This document shows positions 19,949 to 33,577 of a stretch of 64,000 nucleotides of DNA, in pieces. A program made the translations under genes and the position numbers. The stretch is from Impatiens glandulifera (lineage: Eukaryota; Streptophyta; Magnoliopsida; Ericales; Balsaminaceae), in NCBI RefSeq assembly GCF_907164915.1, contig NC_061870.1, forward strand, positions 22,667,348 through 22,731,347, given 5' to 3'. A model generated the notes under the pieces. The model ran no database searches. It saw only the letters and a list, made by a program, of their open reading frames with translations, and was not told the origin of the DNA. The number at the start of each line of letters is the position of its first letter. Positions within the stretch are counted from its first letter, which is position 1.

Positions 19949-21442
19949 TGGGTTGTTTTCTGCTTTATGTATCGTCCTGGTTTGTTTTCTGCATTATTAC
20001 AAAGTTTATTTTCAGGAAAATGCTTTTGAGTAATCTCTTCTCCATCAATATCCATCAATAGAGAGTTGCTCCAATGTAACTTTATTTTATTTATATATTT
20101 TTTTATTCTTTTACTATATATTTGAACCAATTATATTAAGAGAAATGATAGGACAATGATTTGGAAAAAAAGATAAGGTCACGAATCTAGTTGTCACAAT
20201 TATCTTCAAATTTATTTTCGGCCCATTGTTGTCAAATTATCTCCTCCATTCATTTTTCTTTGACGAAAATCACCCATACTTTCAAAACCTTATATATATT
20301 TATTGTGTGAACTCCAAGTCTTTCGTAGTTTTTTTAGCAATAGTTATGATTAAGATTTTTTTGATTGATAATGAACAATAAAAAAGTTTTATGTTTAACT
20401 ATCGTTGAAAAAGTTTATAGAGATTTGAGTTCATCGATTGAATAAATTTAGGTTTTTGAGTTTGGAGACGATTTTCATTAGAGAGAAATGAAAGAAGGAG
20501 ATGATTTGACGAAAATGTGCGGGAAATGAATTTAGAGATTTTTTATATCTCTGTAGATTTAAAAATGTCCTTAACTTAGGATATAAAGTTTAATGGTTTT
20601 GTAACCACCGGTTTTGAATTGTTGAGTGTCGAGAAACTCATGGAAGATGACTATTAAAAACAAGATTGAAATATTTTTAAGTATATGCAATTTTACTTTA
20701 CATATTTTTTGAATATATATATATATTCAAATTCATCACTTTTAACAATCTTGTTAATTTCAATTTTCATATAATTTTTTTTTACATCTTATTAGTAATT
20801 ATTTTCTTTGTTAGAAGTCATTAATATCATTCGAGTAAATTTAGTTAATATGAGTAGTTCTTATTTGTTAAATTTTGAAATGTAGAATTTTCAACTTTTT
20901 TCACTTAATAGACTCGTAATTCAATCCTTGATTATACATAATGATTGTCTCTTAATATAGTATTTATTCTTAACAAAATATCATTTTTTAAATAATATTT
21001 TTATCTAATCTTAATTATTTTCTTGTAATTTTATTTTTTATAAGTTACAAATTTAATATTGGGATCTTTTTAATTTTTATTTTGCCCTCTTATATATTAT
21101 TTTTTCTTTTCTAAATTAATAAAATTAATATTTTTCTGATAAAAAATAACAATTGTTCCACAAACTAGTTTTACCCAAATATCAAATAGTTTTAAATTAA
21201 ACAAAAATTAAAGAATATAGTAAAGTGACAATGAAAATCTAACTTTATAAACTCAATAATATCATGATCGATTTTCATTAAAAATATTTTATTAAAAACA
21301 TTTTAATTAAAAAATGTTATTAGAAAACTGTAATTTAAAAAAAAAAATATTATCTTTTATTTACATTATATATAATAAATAAATAAATAAAATAATGGAC
21401 AGTCACATCCTTCTACTCGCACTAACTAAATTATTAAACAAA
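19949..21442. other. Spacer downstream of the snoRNA locus, unit 1
   Basis: AT-rich, with no gene recognised. It aligns with 57766-59149 of unit 2 up to the Helitron-like insertion point. Confidence 0.5.
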
Positions 21443-21884
21443 CTAGAGTTATTTCCTTATGTTGTAGGGTCATTTTACACGTGATAAACAATTTTTTAAA
21501 GATAAATATTGTTGATTACAATTTAGAATAAGATAAAAGATAAGTGTAAATTATAATATTATATAAATCACACCACCATTCATGAATATTATTAACAAAA
21601 TTGAGTGAGTTTAAAAAAAATGACATATTTTTATACTAATAAATTATATTTTAAAAATTTTTCTTCTCATTTTTATAATATTAAGTACTTTAAAAGATAA
21701 ATAAATCTTATTTTAAACTTTTAAGAGAAGACTCATATAATACCTTTAAATATGACAAATTATAGATATAAAAAATATTTAACAAAAAATTTAACTGAAA
21801 TTAATCATTAATAAAATAATCAAAATTTTTTAACAATATAATAAAAAAAATCTTATAAATAAAATAAACAAATAACAATTACTG

Positions 21885-22095
21885 GAATCGCTCCGGTGAT
21901 GTGAGACCCAACTTTTACTATCTATGAGCTGTTTTTATGACCTTACATTTTAGAAAGTTAGCGGGACATGAGAGCTTTTCAAGATAGATTGGTCCAGTTC
22001 CTACTGTAATTCATAAGAATATATTCGAGCTTTTCCTGCCTTTTCTCTCTTGGGCCCACCTCATTATCAGGATCAATTTCAGATATAAAAACTTT
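21885..22095 (-). other. GC-richer island in the Helitron-like element
   Basis: A compositionally distinct stretch with TTGGGCCCACC. On the minus strand about 34 codons are open and hydrophilic (EIDPDNEVGPREKRQEK...). It could be a captured exon or promoter piece, as Helitrons often carry. The source gene is not recognised. Confidence 0.3.
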
Positions 22096-22837
22096 ATTAT
22101 TGACCTAAAAATATTATAATTTGACATATTATAATAAATAAATAAATTTATCAAACAAATTTTTGAATTAATAAAAAATAATAATAAAAAAATTAAATAA
22201 CACCATTATATTATATTACTCAACTTTTAGGTGGTACAATTTAGCTTCACAATACTTCTTATCCTTAGAATAATTTGTCGAACTATAAAATGTGAAAATA
22301 TTTGCATTGTTTTTATTATAAAAAAAATAAAAAAATATTTTTAAATATCTTAAATCAAAGATTATAATATAAAAAATATCATAGTTATAAAAAAATATGA
22401 TCTTTAGGCACTTTTTTATATAAAAAAAATAAAACAATAAAAATTAACTAATAAGTTTTGCTTACAAAATACAAACTACATTATCATACTATTTGAAAAA
22501 AAATAAATTCTTTTAAAAGGTTAATCTAAATATTTTTAGAAAAATAAAATAAAGTTATAAAAATTTCAAAATTAATGTAATTTTCTAATTAACTTTTAAT
22601 GATATGATATTTATTTTAGATTCATTATCTACCTATTTATTATTCAATTCCAAATTCAAGAAAAATAATAAAAGAAAAAAATATAATTCATATACATAAT
22701 CAATCAAAAAATATAACTAAATTATAAGATAGAAAACAAAATGTGAATAAAAAAATAAATTAAACTTAAAATAATATTTAAAAAATTTTGATAAAAATAA
22801 AAAAAATATAAATTTGGTACATCAAATTTAAAATTAC

Positions 22838-22866
<29 letters not shown>
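22838..22866. repeat. (ATT)n microsatellite
   Basis: About nine ATT units. The rest of 21443-24270 is AT-rich and featureless apart from the 21885 island. Confidence 0.9.
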
Positions 22867-22869
<3 letters not shown>

Positions 22870-24279
22870 ATAAATGTTTGAAAATATTTAAACTTAATTT
22901 AGATATAATCAAATAAAAGTTATATTATCTTATGTCATTTTTTTAAAATCATATAAATTTTTTGATTTTTTTTTATTAAATATTATTTTATATGAGATAA
23001 TAACATTTAAATTTAATATATATAATTAATTAAATAAATAATATTATGAGTTTATAACTATAATTTTAAAAATAATTTATTTTTATTTAAGTTATTTAAA
23101 CTTAAAATAAAAATTGAGAAAATTTGATTGAAGAAGAAAGATAAAATTTAAAATTACATTATTATTATTATATAAATAAAGGTTATATCATTTCATATTA
23201 TTTTTTTACATTATATAAATTTGTAATTTTAATTGTAAAAATTATTATACCCATATAAAAACGTACTATTAAAAAAAACATAAAAATTAAATCTCACTCT
23301 AAAAAAATAATTAATTTTTTTTTATGTAGGGTAAATAAAGTATATATTATTATTTTTCTTATATTAAATTAAATCTCTCAACTCTAATTTAATTTATAGA
23401 CATTTGTAGATTTACTGGATGGTTCTTAATTCTTAAAGATTAGATTATTGACTCTAATTTTTAGTTATTTTTTTTTCGTCTTAATTTCTTGTGTCAAAGT
23501 GCTATGCGAATCCTTTGAATTTTTATATAATTTTGTTGATTGTTTTTTAAAAAATATTCTATTTTATAAAAACTAACATAATTCAATAGTCAATACCCGA
23601 TTTTAACTTAAAAAATGAATAAATATAAATAAATTATATTGGCTTAAAACTTAATTTATCTTTTGAATGATGTTTGAAAAAAGAGGATTGTTATTAGACT
23701 TCTAAACTATTTTATTAAATATATTTTTTATTTTTATATATTTCTAAATGTAATTACAAAATTAGAATCTTATTTTTTCTAGAAGGTTAATTTTTGTTAG
23801 AAAATTTTTCATCACAAAAGAAACGAAGTAATTTATCCGAAGATAAAAGAGGGGATAAACTCATACGGGATGAATGATATAATAGTATATAACACATTTT
23901 ACCTATAATTGATATAGTTTGATATTATAGTTCAGCATTTAAATAAGTATTTATAACCAATTTTCAAAAATTTTTTTTCTTTCTAAGACCAACCTAGTCC
24001 AAAAAATTTGAAAGTAGGTCATGGAAAATTTAGATTAATAAAACTCCTTTACTAAATTATAAAAAAATTCTCTTAAATAGTATATTGTAAAAAAGAAGAT
24101 TAACCAAATGATACAAATTCTATATTTATAATCAAAGATTAAGTAAGTATTAATATATTTTATTCAATAAAAAATATATCATTACTAATAGTAACTTAAT
24201 TGTAATAATAATATTAACTTAAAAGTAAGATATATGTTTATATAATATAAAATATGTTTCGATCATATGTATATTAATT

Positions 24280-25245
24280 ATTTTTAGTTCTTAAGGTTGA
24301 CTTTTTGCAATGAGTTTCAATAAATTTAGTAAAAGAATGATTGAGACCTTTGTATTTTTCATAAAGTTAGAAGGTGTAGATATACAAGAGTAAAGACAAA
24401 AAATATATATATATATTTTAGAGATAGATCACACTCGGTCACTGTGAAGATGAAACTACACTGTAGTACAAGAAAAATGCAGAAAAATTATCAAATAATA
24501 AAAATATATTGTCCACAAATAAATAGTTTCTTGAACAACCAAATTAAAAAAATTCTCTTAAAAAAATTCAAACTAAAAAAATAGTATTATTTAAAGAGAA
24601 AATAAGTTGGCTCAATCAAATTTTTTTGAGACCTTTGTATTTTTTTTATAAAGTGAGATAGTATTGATATATAAGAGTCAGGACAAAAAAAAGAATATTT
24701 TAGAGATAGAACTTTGTTTGAAAGTTTAAATCACACTCGGTCATTGTGGAGATGAAACCACTATAGTAGTATAGTAAAGTGATTACAGGTATTAATAACA
24801 TTAAAAAAATGCAGAAAATTACTAAATAATAAAATTTGTGATACAAAAAAAAATATTGTTCCAAATAAATAGTTTCTTGAACAACCAAATTAAAAAAATT
24901 CTCTTAAAACAATTCAAACTAAAATAATAATATTATTTAAAAAAAATAAGTTGGCTCAATCAAATTCTCTTTAGACCTTTGTATTTTTAATAAAGTGAGA
25001 TAGTGTAGATATACAAGAGTCAAGATAAAAATAAGAATATTTTAAAGACAGAACTTTGTTAAAAAGTTTACATCACAGTCATTTTAGAGATGAAACCACA
25101 ATTTAGTAGAGTGATCACCATAACATTTAAGAAAAAGGCAGAAAATTACCAAATAATAAAAACTGTGATATAAAAAATAATATTGTCCACACATAAATGA
25201 TTTCTTGAACAACCAAATTAAAAAAATTCTCTTAAGCAATATATA
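24280..25245. repeat. Three tandem units of ~330-345 bp
   Basis: Each unit includes GACCTTTGTATTTTT, then ATACAAGAGT or a variant, GATGAAAC, GCAGAAAA and ATAGTTTCTTGAACAACC or a variant. The last motif recurs at about 24522, 24870 and 25198. Confidence 0.8.
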
Positions 25246-26820
25246 TATATATATAAATAAAGAAAATAAAGATTAGAGATAAAAAAAAAAATAGGTACGA
25301 AATTAATATATATATAGATTTATTTGAGAGAAATATTTAATATTGTTATTTAAAATATTTATTTATATATAACCACCTATTTAAAATAAATAGTCTTAAC
25401 TTACCTAATATATATATATAATTTTAAATTTTTATATATTATGATAAGTAGAAAGTGGAAAAAAATTTAATTAAAAAAAAGAGTAATATTAGGAATTAAT
25501 TAGAAAGATAAATTATGAAATGAAAAAATTCTTGAATATAAAATAATGAATTGAGATAAAAATAATAATGAATTTGTGTATAAACCTTCATATTCATCTA
25601 TTAAACATTATTATATATTGTTATTATATATATATAAATAAATATGTTATGTAATACTATATATTTTAATATAATTTTTTTTTTATATTATTAGTGTGAA
25701 AAAATATAAATACCTATATAGTAAGAGTAAGAAAAAAAATACTTAATAATTAGATTAAGAAAAATAGTTAAATATATATAAAAAAATAATTTAAAAAGTA
25801 GAGTAATTTATAGAGTTAATTAAGAGAGAAATTATGAATTGAGATAAAAATAATTTGTGTATAAACCTTCGTATTCATCTATTAAACATTATTATATATA
25901 TTGTTATTATATATATAAAAATAAATATGTTATGTAATATTATATATCTTTATGTAAAAAATATTTTATATTATTAATGTGAAAAAATATAAAAATTTAT
26001 ATAGTAAGTAGAAAAAAATACTTAACAATTAGATTAAAAAAGAGAAATATATATATTATGAAAGATATTTATTCTCATACTTAAAATGCATTAAACATCT
26101 TACTAATTTATCCCAACCCAAAAACTCAAACTCAAAAGAATATTCTCAGAATATTCATTTTTATAATAAATTTTAATTTTTTCAATATTATCTATATATT
26201 TATCTAAAATTACAAATTGAACTCATAACTTTATAACAACTTATTAATTACTTTTAAATTCTCATTCAATTATTTATACAACTGCATAAAATAAATTAAA
26301 CATTATTACATAAACACAAATTACATCTCACAAACAAAAAAAATACAACAAAACAAACCTTGTTAAAATTATCATATATATATATATTATTATATATATT
26401 GTTATTATATATAAAAATAAATATGTTAGGTAATATTATATATTTTAATATAAAAAATATTTTATATTATTAGTGTGAAAAAATATAAATATCTATATAG
26501 TGAAAGTATGAAAAAAAAAATACTTAATAATTAGATTAAGAAAAAGAGTGAAATATATAAAGAAATTAATTTAAAAAGTAGAGTAATTTATAGAGTTAAT
26601 AATTTGTGTATAAACCTTCATATTCATCTATTAAACATTATTATATATATTGTTATTATATATATATATATAATATTATATATCTTTGTGTAAAAATATT
26701 AATAAAAAAAATATTTTATATTATTAGTGTGAAATATATAAAAATTTATACAATAAGTAGAAAAAAATACTTAATAATTAAATAAAAAAGAGAAATATAT
26801 ATATTATGAAAGAAATTTAT

Positions 26821-27410
26821 ACATCTCTAACCCAAATACCTATTCTCATACTTAAAATGCAGTAAACATGTTAGTAATTTATCTCCAACCCAAAAACTCA
26901 AACTCAAAAGAATATTCTCAGAATATTTATTTTTATAATAAATTTTAATTTTTTCAATATTATCTATATATTTATCTAAAATTACAAATTGAACCCATAA
27001 CTTTACAACAACTTAGTAATTCTTTTAAAATTCTCATTCAATTATTTATACAACTACATAAAATAAATTAAACATTATTACATAAACACAAATTACATCT
27101 CACAAATAAAAAAAATACAACAAAACAAACCTTATTAAAATTATTATGAATTAAACATATAAATAAATTATATAAATAAATTAAAATATAAATAAATAAA
27201 ATATGTAAACAAATTAAAATATAAATAAGTTATATAAATTAATTAAAAACAAACTAAAATGACTGAAATGAAAGTTTTAAAAACCTTTTGAGTATGTGAA
27301 CAGTGTCACTGCATATTTGGGTTTGGGGGAGAAATATTTTGTAGAAAAACTTAAAATGCAGTTGAGTGACCTATAATGGAGTTGTTTGCTGGTGGGTTGG
27401 AGATGATCTT
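26821..27410. mobile_element. Possible MITE with CATCTCYAACCC termini
   Basis: ACATCTCTAACCC at 26821 is inverted relative to GGGTTGGAGATGAT at 27394-27407. Such ends resemble small PIF/Harbinger-type elements of plants. A second copy occupies 29492-30085. Confidence 0.4.
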
Positions 27411-28132
27411 ATATTATGAGAGAGAAAATAAGTAAGATAAATAAATTAGGAAAGAGAAATTACCTGAATTTTGTGAATGATTGTAGAGTTAGAAACTACA
27501 AAAGGAGACCGAGGATGTTTTTTCAGCTGCCTGAAATGATCAAATTCATGGAAAAAAATACAAATCAGTGAAAACGGATTGTTGAAATATAACATAATGC
27601 AAATTCAATTATTGAAAACATGATATTGATAGAGAAATTGAGAAGATTATGAATAGAGATAGCACACGACAAAAGGAGATCGACCAAATATCACTCTTCT
27701 CTCTCCAGTTGAACCTTGTTAATCTAAGATTTTTTATAGGAATAAAATATTTGGATGGAGTAATATATTGGTTTAATTGTAGTTATATACGTTAATATAA
27801 TCAATATTTATTAATAGTTGATATAATCAATATTTATTGCTAAATTCAATTAATAGATAATTATAATATGATAACTGAAATTTTTTATTTTTACATATTT
27901 TCATTAATTATAATATGATAATTGAAATTTTTATTTTTACATATTTTCATTAATTATAATATAATAACTGAAATTTTTTATTTTTACATATTTTCATATT
28001 TAATATTTAATGTTAAACTGAATTAATATAAATAAAATAATTTTATAATGAATATAATATAATAACTGAAACACTTATTATTTTTGCAATTTTTTATAAT
28101 TAATATTAATGTTAAATTTAATTAATAAAAAA

Positions 28133-28137
<5 letters not shown>

Positions 28138-28181
<44 letters not shown>
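28138..28181. repeat. (AT)n microsatellite
   Basis: A run of about 22 AT units. The matching site in the second copy (30813-30836) has about 12, the main length difference between the two 2.66-kb copies. Confidence 0.9.
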
Positions 28182-28185
<4 letters not shown>

Positions 28186-29491
28186 GTAACGGAGATAGAT
28201 AATTATGAAATTTATTTAATAAAATTGATAAAAAATATATATTTTATATTATTAGTGAGAAAATATATATATGGTAAAGGAAATAAAAAAATTAATTAAT
28301 AAAGATAAATGAAGAGAGAGAAATATATATATCTAACACATAAAAATATCTATGATGATGTAGATCATTTTGGAAAGAGCGTGATGTACACCTCCAACAT
28401 TTCAAAATTAAGTGTCATTAGATATATATAGTTAAATATATATAAAAAAATAATTTAAAAAGTAGAGTAATTTATAGAGTTAATTAAGAGAGAAATTATG
28501 AATTGAGATAAAAATAATTTGTGTATAAACCTTCGTATTCATCTATTAAACATTATTATATATATTGTTATTATATATATAAAAATAAATATGTTATGTA
28601 ATATTATATATCTTTATGTAAAAAATATTTTATATTATTAATGTGAAAAAATATAAAAATTTATATAGTAAGTAGAAAAAAATACTTAACAATTAGATTA
28701 AAAAAGAGAAATATATATATTATGAAAGATATTTATTCTCATACTTAAAATGCATTAAACATCTTACTAATTTATCCCAACCCAAAAACTCAAACTCAAA
28801 AGAATATTCTCAGAATATTCATTTTTATAATAAATTTTAATTTTTTCAATATTATCTATATATTTATCTAAAATTACAAATTGAACTCATAACTTTATAA
28901 CAACTTATTAATTACTTTTAAATTCTCATTCAATTATTTATACAACTGCATAAAATAAATTAAACATTATTACATAAACACAAATTACATCTCACAAACA
29001 AAAAAAATACAACAAAACAAACCTTGTTAAAATTATCATATATATATATATATTATTATATATATTGTTATTATATATAAAAATAAATATGTTAGGTAAT
29101 ATTATATATTTTAATATAAAAAATATTTTATATTATTAGTGTGAAAAAATATAAATATCTATATAGTGAAAGTATGAAAAAAAAATACTTAATAATTAGA
29201 TTAAGAAAAAGAGTGAAATATATAAAGAAATTAATTTAAAAAGTAGAGTAATTTATAGAGTTAATAATTTGTGTATAAACCTTCATATTCATCTATTAAA
29301 CATTATTATATATATTGTTATTATATATATATATATATATATAATATTATATATCTTTGTGTAAAAATATTAATAAAAAAAATATTTTATATTATTAGTG
29401 TGAAATATATAAAAATTTATACAATAAGTAGAAAAAAATACTTAATAATTAAATAAAAAAGAGAAATATATATATTATGAAAGAAATTTAT

Positions 29492-30085
29492 ACATCTCTA
29501 ACCCAAATACCTATTCTCATACTTAAAATGCAGTAAACATGTTAGTAATTTATCTCCAACCCAAAAACTCAAACTCAAAAGAATATTCTCAGAATATTTA
29601 TTTTTATAATAAATTTTAATTTTTTCAATATTATCTATATATTTATCTAAAATTACAAATTGAACCTATAACTTTACAACAACTTAAACTTAGTAATTCT
29701 TTTAAAATTCTCATTCAATTATTTATACAACTGCATAAAATAAATTAAACATTATTACATAAACACAAATTACATCTCACAAATAAAAAAAATACAACAA
29801 AACAAACCTTATTAAAATTATCATGAATTAAACATATAAATAAATTATATAAATAAATTAAAATATAAATAAATAAAATATGTAAACAAATTAAAATATA
29901 AATAAGTTATATAAATTAATTAAAAACAAACTAAAATGACTGAAATGAAAGTTTTAAAAACCTTTTGAGTATGTGAACAGTGTCACTGCATATTTGGGTT
30001 TGGGGGAGAAATATTTTGTAGAAAAACTTAAAATGCAGTTGAGTGACCTATAATGGAGTTGTTTGCTGGTGGTTGGAGATGATCT
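29492..30085. mobile_element. Second copy of the possible MITE
   Basis: Same termini as 26821-27410, duplicated with the surrounding 2.66-kb unit. Confidence 0.4.
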
Positions 30086-31239
30086 TATATTATGAGAGAG
30101 AAAATAAGTAAGATAAATAAATTAGGAAAGAGAAATTACCTGAATTTTGTGAATGATTGTAGAGTTAGAAACTACAAAAGGAGACCGAGGATGTTTTTTC
30201 AGCTGCCTGAAATGATCAAATTCATGGAAAAAAATACAAATCAGTGAAAACGGATTGTTGAAATATAACATAATGCAAATTCAATTATTGAAAACATGAT
30301 ATTGATAGAGAAATTGAGAAGATTATGAATAGAGATAGCACACGACAAAAGGAGATCGACCAAATATCACTCTTCTCTCTCCAGTTGAACCTTGTTAATC
30401 TAAGATTTTTTATAGGAATAAAATATTTGGATGGAGTAATATATTGGTTTAATTGTAGTTATATACGTTAATATAATCAATATTTATTGATAGTTGATAT
30501 AATCAATATTTATTGCTAAATTCAATTAATAGATAATTATAATATGATAACTGAAATTTTTTATTTTTACATATTTTCATTAATTATAATATGATAACTG
30601 AAATTTTTATTTTTACATATTTTCATTAATTATAATATAATAACTGAAATTTTTTATTTTTACATATTTTCATATTTAATATTTAATGTTAAACTGAATT
30701 AATATAAATAAAATAATTTTATAATGAATATAATATAATAACTGAAACTTTGATTATTTTTACAATTTTTTATAATTAATATTAATGCTAAATTTAATTA
30801 ATAAAAAATATTAATATATATATATATATATATATAAAAGAGTAACAGAGATAGATAATTATGAAACTTATTTAATAGAATTGATAAAAAATATATATTT
30901 TATATTATTAGTGAGAAAATATATATATGGTAAAGGAAATAAAAAAATTAATTAATAAAGATAAATGAAGAGAGAGAAATATATATATCTAACACATAAA
31001 AATATCTATGATGATGTAGATCATTTTGGAAAGAGCGTGATGTACACCTCCAACATTTCAAAATTAAGCGTCATTAGATATATATAGATATAGATAATTG
31101 AGAGTTACATGTCTCTATTAGGACTAACTAAATTAATAAACAAAGTAAATGAAAGTTAAATGCCTCTATTAATACTAACGGTAATTTATATAATATTCAC
31201 TGCCTTCAATTAGTGATATACATGTTGCACATCTCTAAT

Positions 31240-31564
31240 TTTTGTTACAAAAGTTTTCAAACTTTAACTCGAAGCACCTCATGAAGCTTAACGATTGTCT
31301 TTGGTAACACTTTAGTGTGTATATCTCACAATTTGATGTTTTGAAAAAATGTGAAAAATACCACTTTAATGTTGATTTTCTCATATAAAAAGTGTCTAAT
31401 TACCTCGATGGGTTTAGTTCTATACTTATGATGTACTGGATTTTTGACGATACTGATATCTGCAAGATTATTATAATAAAATTTAATTGACTCGCTATCT
31501 ATAGCTCAAAATAATTTCAAGATTTGAACAACCCATATTTCTTCACAAAATCCAGTAGTAAGGG
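31240..31564 (-). pseudogene. Copia RNase H fragment, unit 2
   Basis: The minus-strand frame reads KFYYNNLADISIVKNPVHH then TKPIEVIRHFLYEK, the Copia RNase H signature (LYCDNxxAIxIAxNPVxHxRTKHIExDxHFIxEK). DIHTKVLPK follows after stops. The domain is cut at 31564/31565 by the end of a nested LTR, so the upstream RNase H and all of RT are missing. Confidence 0.85.
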
Positions 31565-33310
31565 TGTTAGGATTGAGCTCGCGGAAGGAGACGGGGTCTC
31601 GCAACGTTGACGCTTACACACACACCGTTCGATAATAACCCTGTTAGAGGTTGATTATCTCGTTTCTATTTTACATAAGCCGTCACAAACTCTTGACAAA
31701 GTCAAGTGCAAAACTGTTTATTTGAGCTTGAAGCAACAGATGATTAATATAAATGATAAGATAAGGAGAAACACACAACACAAGACACAAAATTTATGGA
31801 TGTTCGGAGTATAAACTTCTACGTCACCCCTCCTCTCAAATTTTTGAGAAGGATATTCACTAGAATATTCAATCTATTTTCAACACGTATGTAACCACAG
31901 TCGAACAACCAGGGCTTAGTTACTGTCTGTTTTTGATCTTCCAATACACTCACTCTATTGAGCAGAAACGAATTTTGTTAACTTACAATGCTCATCACTC
32001 ACTCATAATAACTAGTATTGTAATACAAATTTGGAGCTCTAACACACGTGAAAGCCTAATGAGTGCTTAATAGGATTAATAGCTTCAAGTTGATTGCGAA
32101 ATGTTGTCAAAAAACGGTTGAAAGGTTGTAATGTATTGAAACAGGTTGAGCTCTGTCCTCTTAAATAGGCATATGTCAACGAACATATTTGCAGCTCAAC
32201 ATCTATATCTGTTTCATATGACATCTCATCTTGATCTTGATTGGTTGAGGTCCAGATTAGTACATTGGATGAAATATTTTTTGATCTTGTCTGTATTTAG
32301 ATAATAGTAAGACAAATTTACATTTATGTGATTTCAATCTCCAAGGAATGTATGATTCAGACTGTTTGTCCTTTCCTTTCTCTGATTCTGGTTTTGCTAC
32401 TGTAGGGAGATATTTATCAGTCTTTGCACTTAAATGGAAATTCTCATCTGGGAAGTGTAAAGCTGATGTCTGAACTTGCCAAAAGGGTCCATAAATGTGT
32501 TCCCGAGGTTGATAAAGCATAAGATTTGTGAAATGCAGAATGCGCTTCATGGAATGCCGAAATTTTAAAAACGGAAGCTGGAAACGCTTTCCAGAAAGTC
32601 GATATCTAAAAATTCGGACGTGCGCTTTCTAGAAAGCCAATATCTGGAGTGCCAATATGTTGGGATGCCGATATCTGAAAAGCTGGATGCGCGCTTTCTA
32701 GAAAGCCGATATGTGGAATGCTGATATGTTGGGATGTCGATATCTGAAAAGCCGAACCCACGCTTTCTATAAAGCTGATATCTAGAATGCCGATATGTTG
32801 GGATGCCGATATTTGAAAAGTCGGACGTGCGCTTTCCAAAAAGTCGATATCTGGAATGCCGATATGTTGGGATGCCGATATCTGAAAAGTCGGACGCGCG
32901 CTTTCTAGAAAGCCGATATCTGGAATGCCGGTATTTCCAAAAGACGATTTCTACCCAACTCCGATATGCATCAAAAGTCGATGTTTACCGAAAGTCTATA
33001 TGGTCCAAATGCTGATATCTCTAAATGCCGATTTGGTCCAAATGCCGATATCTCCAAATGTCAATATCTCAAAAAGCCGATTTATGACATAACCGACTTT
33101 AATTTAAATACTGATCTAGTTTAATCTGCACATAATTATTTTGACACAATTAAATTTTTATTTAAATAGTTAATTAATATTACTACTTAATTAACTATTT
33201 TTACTTATCAATTTCTCTTATTTTGATTATTTAGAATAAATATTCAAAACCAAGTAGTTTTATAATTGTTGGATAATTTTCTTAAGTTGGTTAACTAATT
33301 TAATCTAACA
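31565..33310 (-). repeat. Long LTR of an element nested in the Copia RNase H, unit 2
   Basis: Minus-strand termini TGTTAG...CTAACA define a 1746-bp LTR, preceded by an A/G-rich polypurine tract (AAGGAGAAAT near 33311). The CA end abuts Copia RNase H coding sequence, which places the nested insertion precisely. The LTR carries a 69-bp minisatellite. The partner 5' LTR is not found. The equivalent in unit 3 is 59587-61263. Confidence 0.65.
32641..32930. repeat. 69-bp minisatellite (GCCGATAT-rich) in the nested LTR
   Basis: Just over four units of about 69 bp starting near 32641, 32710, 32778 and 32847. Each contains GGAATGCCGATATGTTGGGA and GCGCTTTCTAGAAAGCC or variants. The flank to about 33090 holds shorter GATATCTCCAAATGCCGAT-like repeats. 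It is open in a minus-strand frame only because 69 is a multiple of three. Confidence 0.9.
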
Positions 33311-33577
33311 ATTTCTCCTTATTTGATTTTTTAAAATAAATTAAAGTTTGCTGTCTATTTTTAGCAATTTCTCTCTTTTTGATTGTTATCCTGAAATTAT
33401 CAAAACCAGCCAATATGCATAAAAGCATTTTTACTATGTAATATTTGATAACCCTGTCTAATAACCAAAACAATAGAAGGCAGTTAGTTAAAAAGAACTC
33501 AAACATTCAACCAAAGTAATGAAATATGTTCACGATGAAAGCGTAAATAGAGAAAAACAATAAAGAAATAGAGGAGT

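Larger units (their letters stand above)
25767..31087. repeat. 2.66-kb tandem duplication in the Helitron-like element
   Basis: 25767-28430 and 28431-31087 are near-identical direct copies, both ending in ATTAGATATATATA. The join at 28430 fuses the element's 5' terminus to the start of the next copy. Within each copy a segment of about 775 bp is itself repeated (for example near 26080/26850 and 28745/29523). Confidence 0.9.
21443..31094 (-). mobile_element. 9.65-kb Helitron-like non-autonomous element
   Basis: On the minus strand it begins TCTATATCTATATATATC (right edge) and ends ACTCTAG (left edge, CTAG fitting CTRR), between host A and T. At the unit 2/3 junction (59149) the same host sequence is continuous (AAACAAATAATTGAGAG), which gives an exact empty site without target duplication. 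No Rep/helicase ORF is seen. No strong hairpin precedes CTAG (only CCT/AGG), which is the weak point of the assignment. It contains nested tandem duplications. Confidence 0.7.

Noticed and set aside
29271..29456. ORF rich in Tyr and Ile
   Set aside because: Translation of AT microsatellite DNA.
32606..32839. Repetitive minus-strand ORF (ESARPxFQISASQHIG)
   Set aside because: Product of a 69-bp minisatellite whose length is divisible by three; no sign of a real protein.
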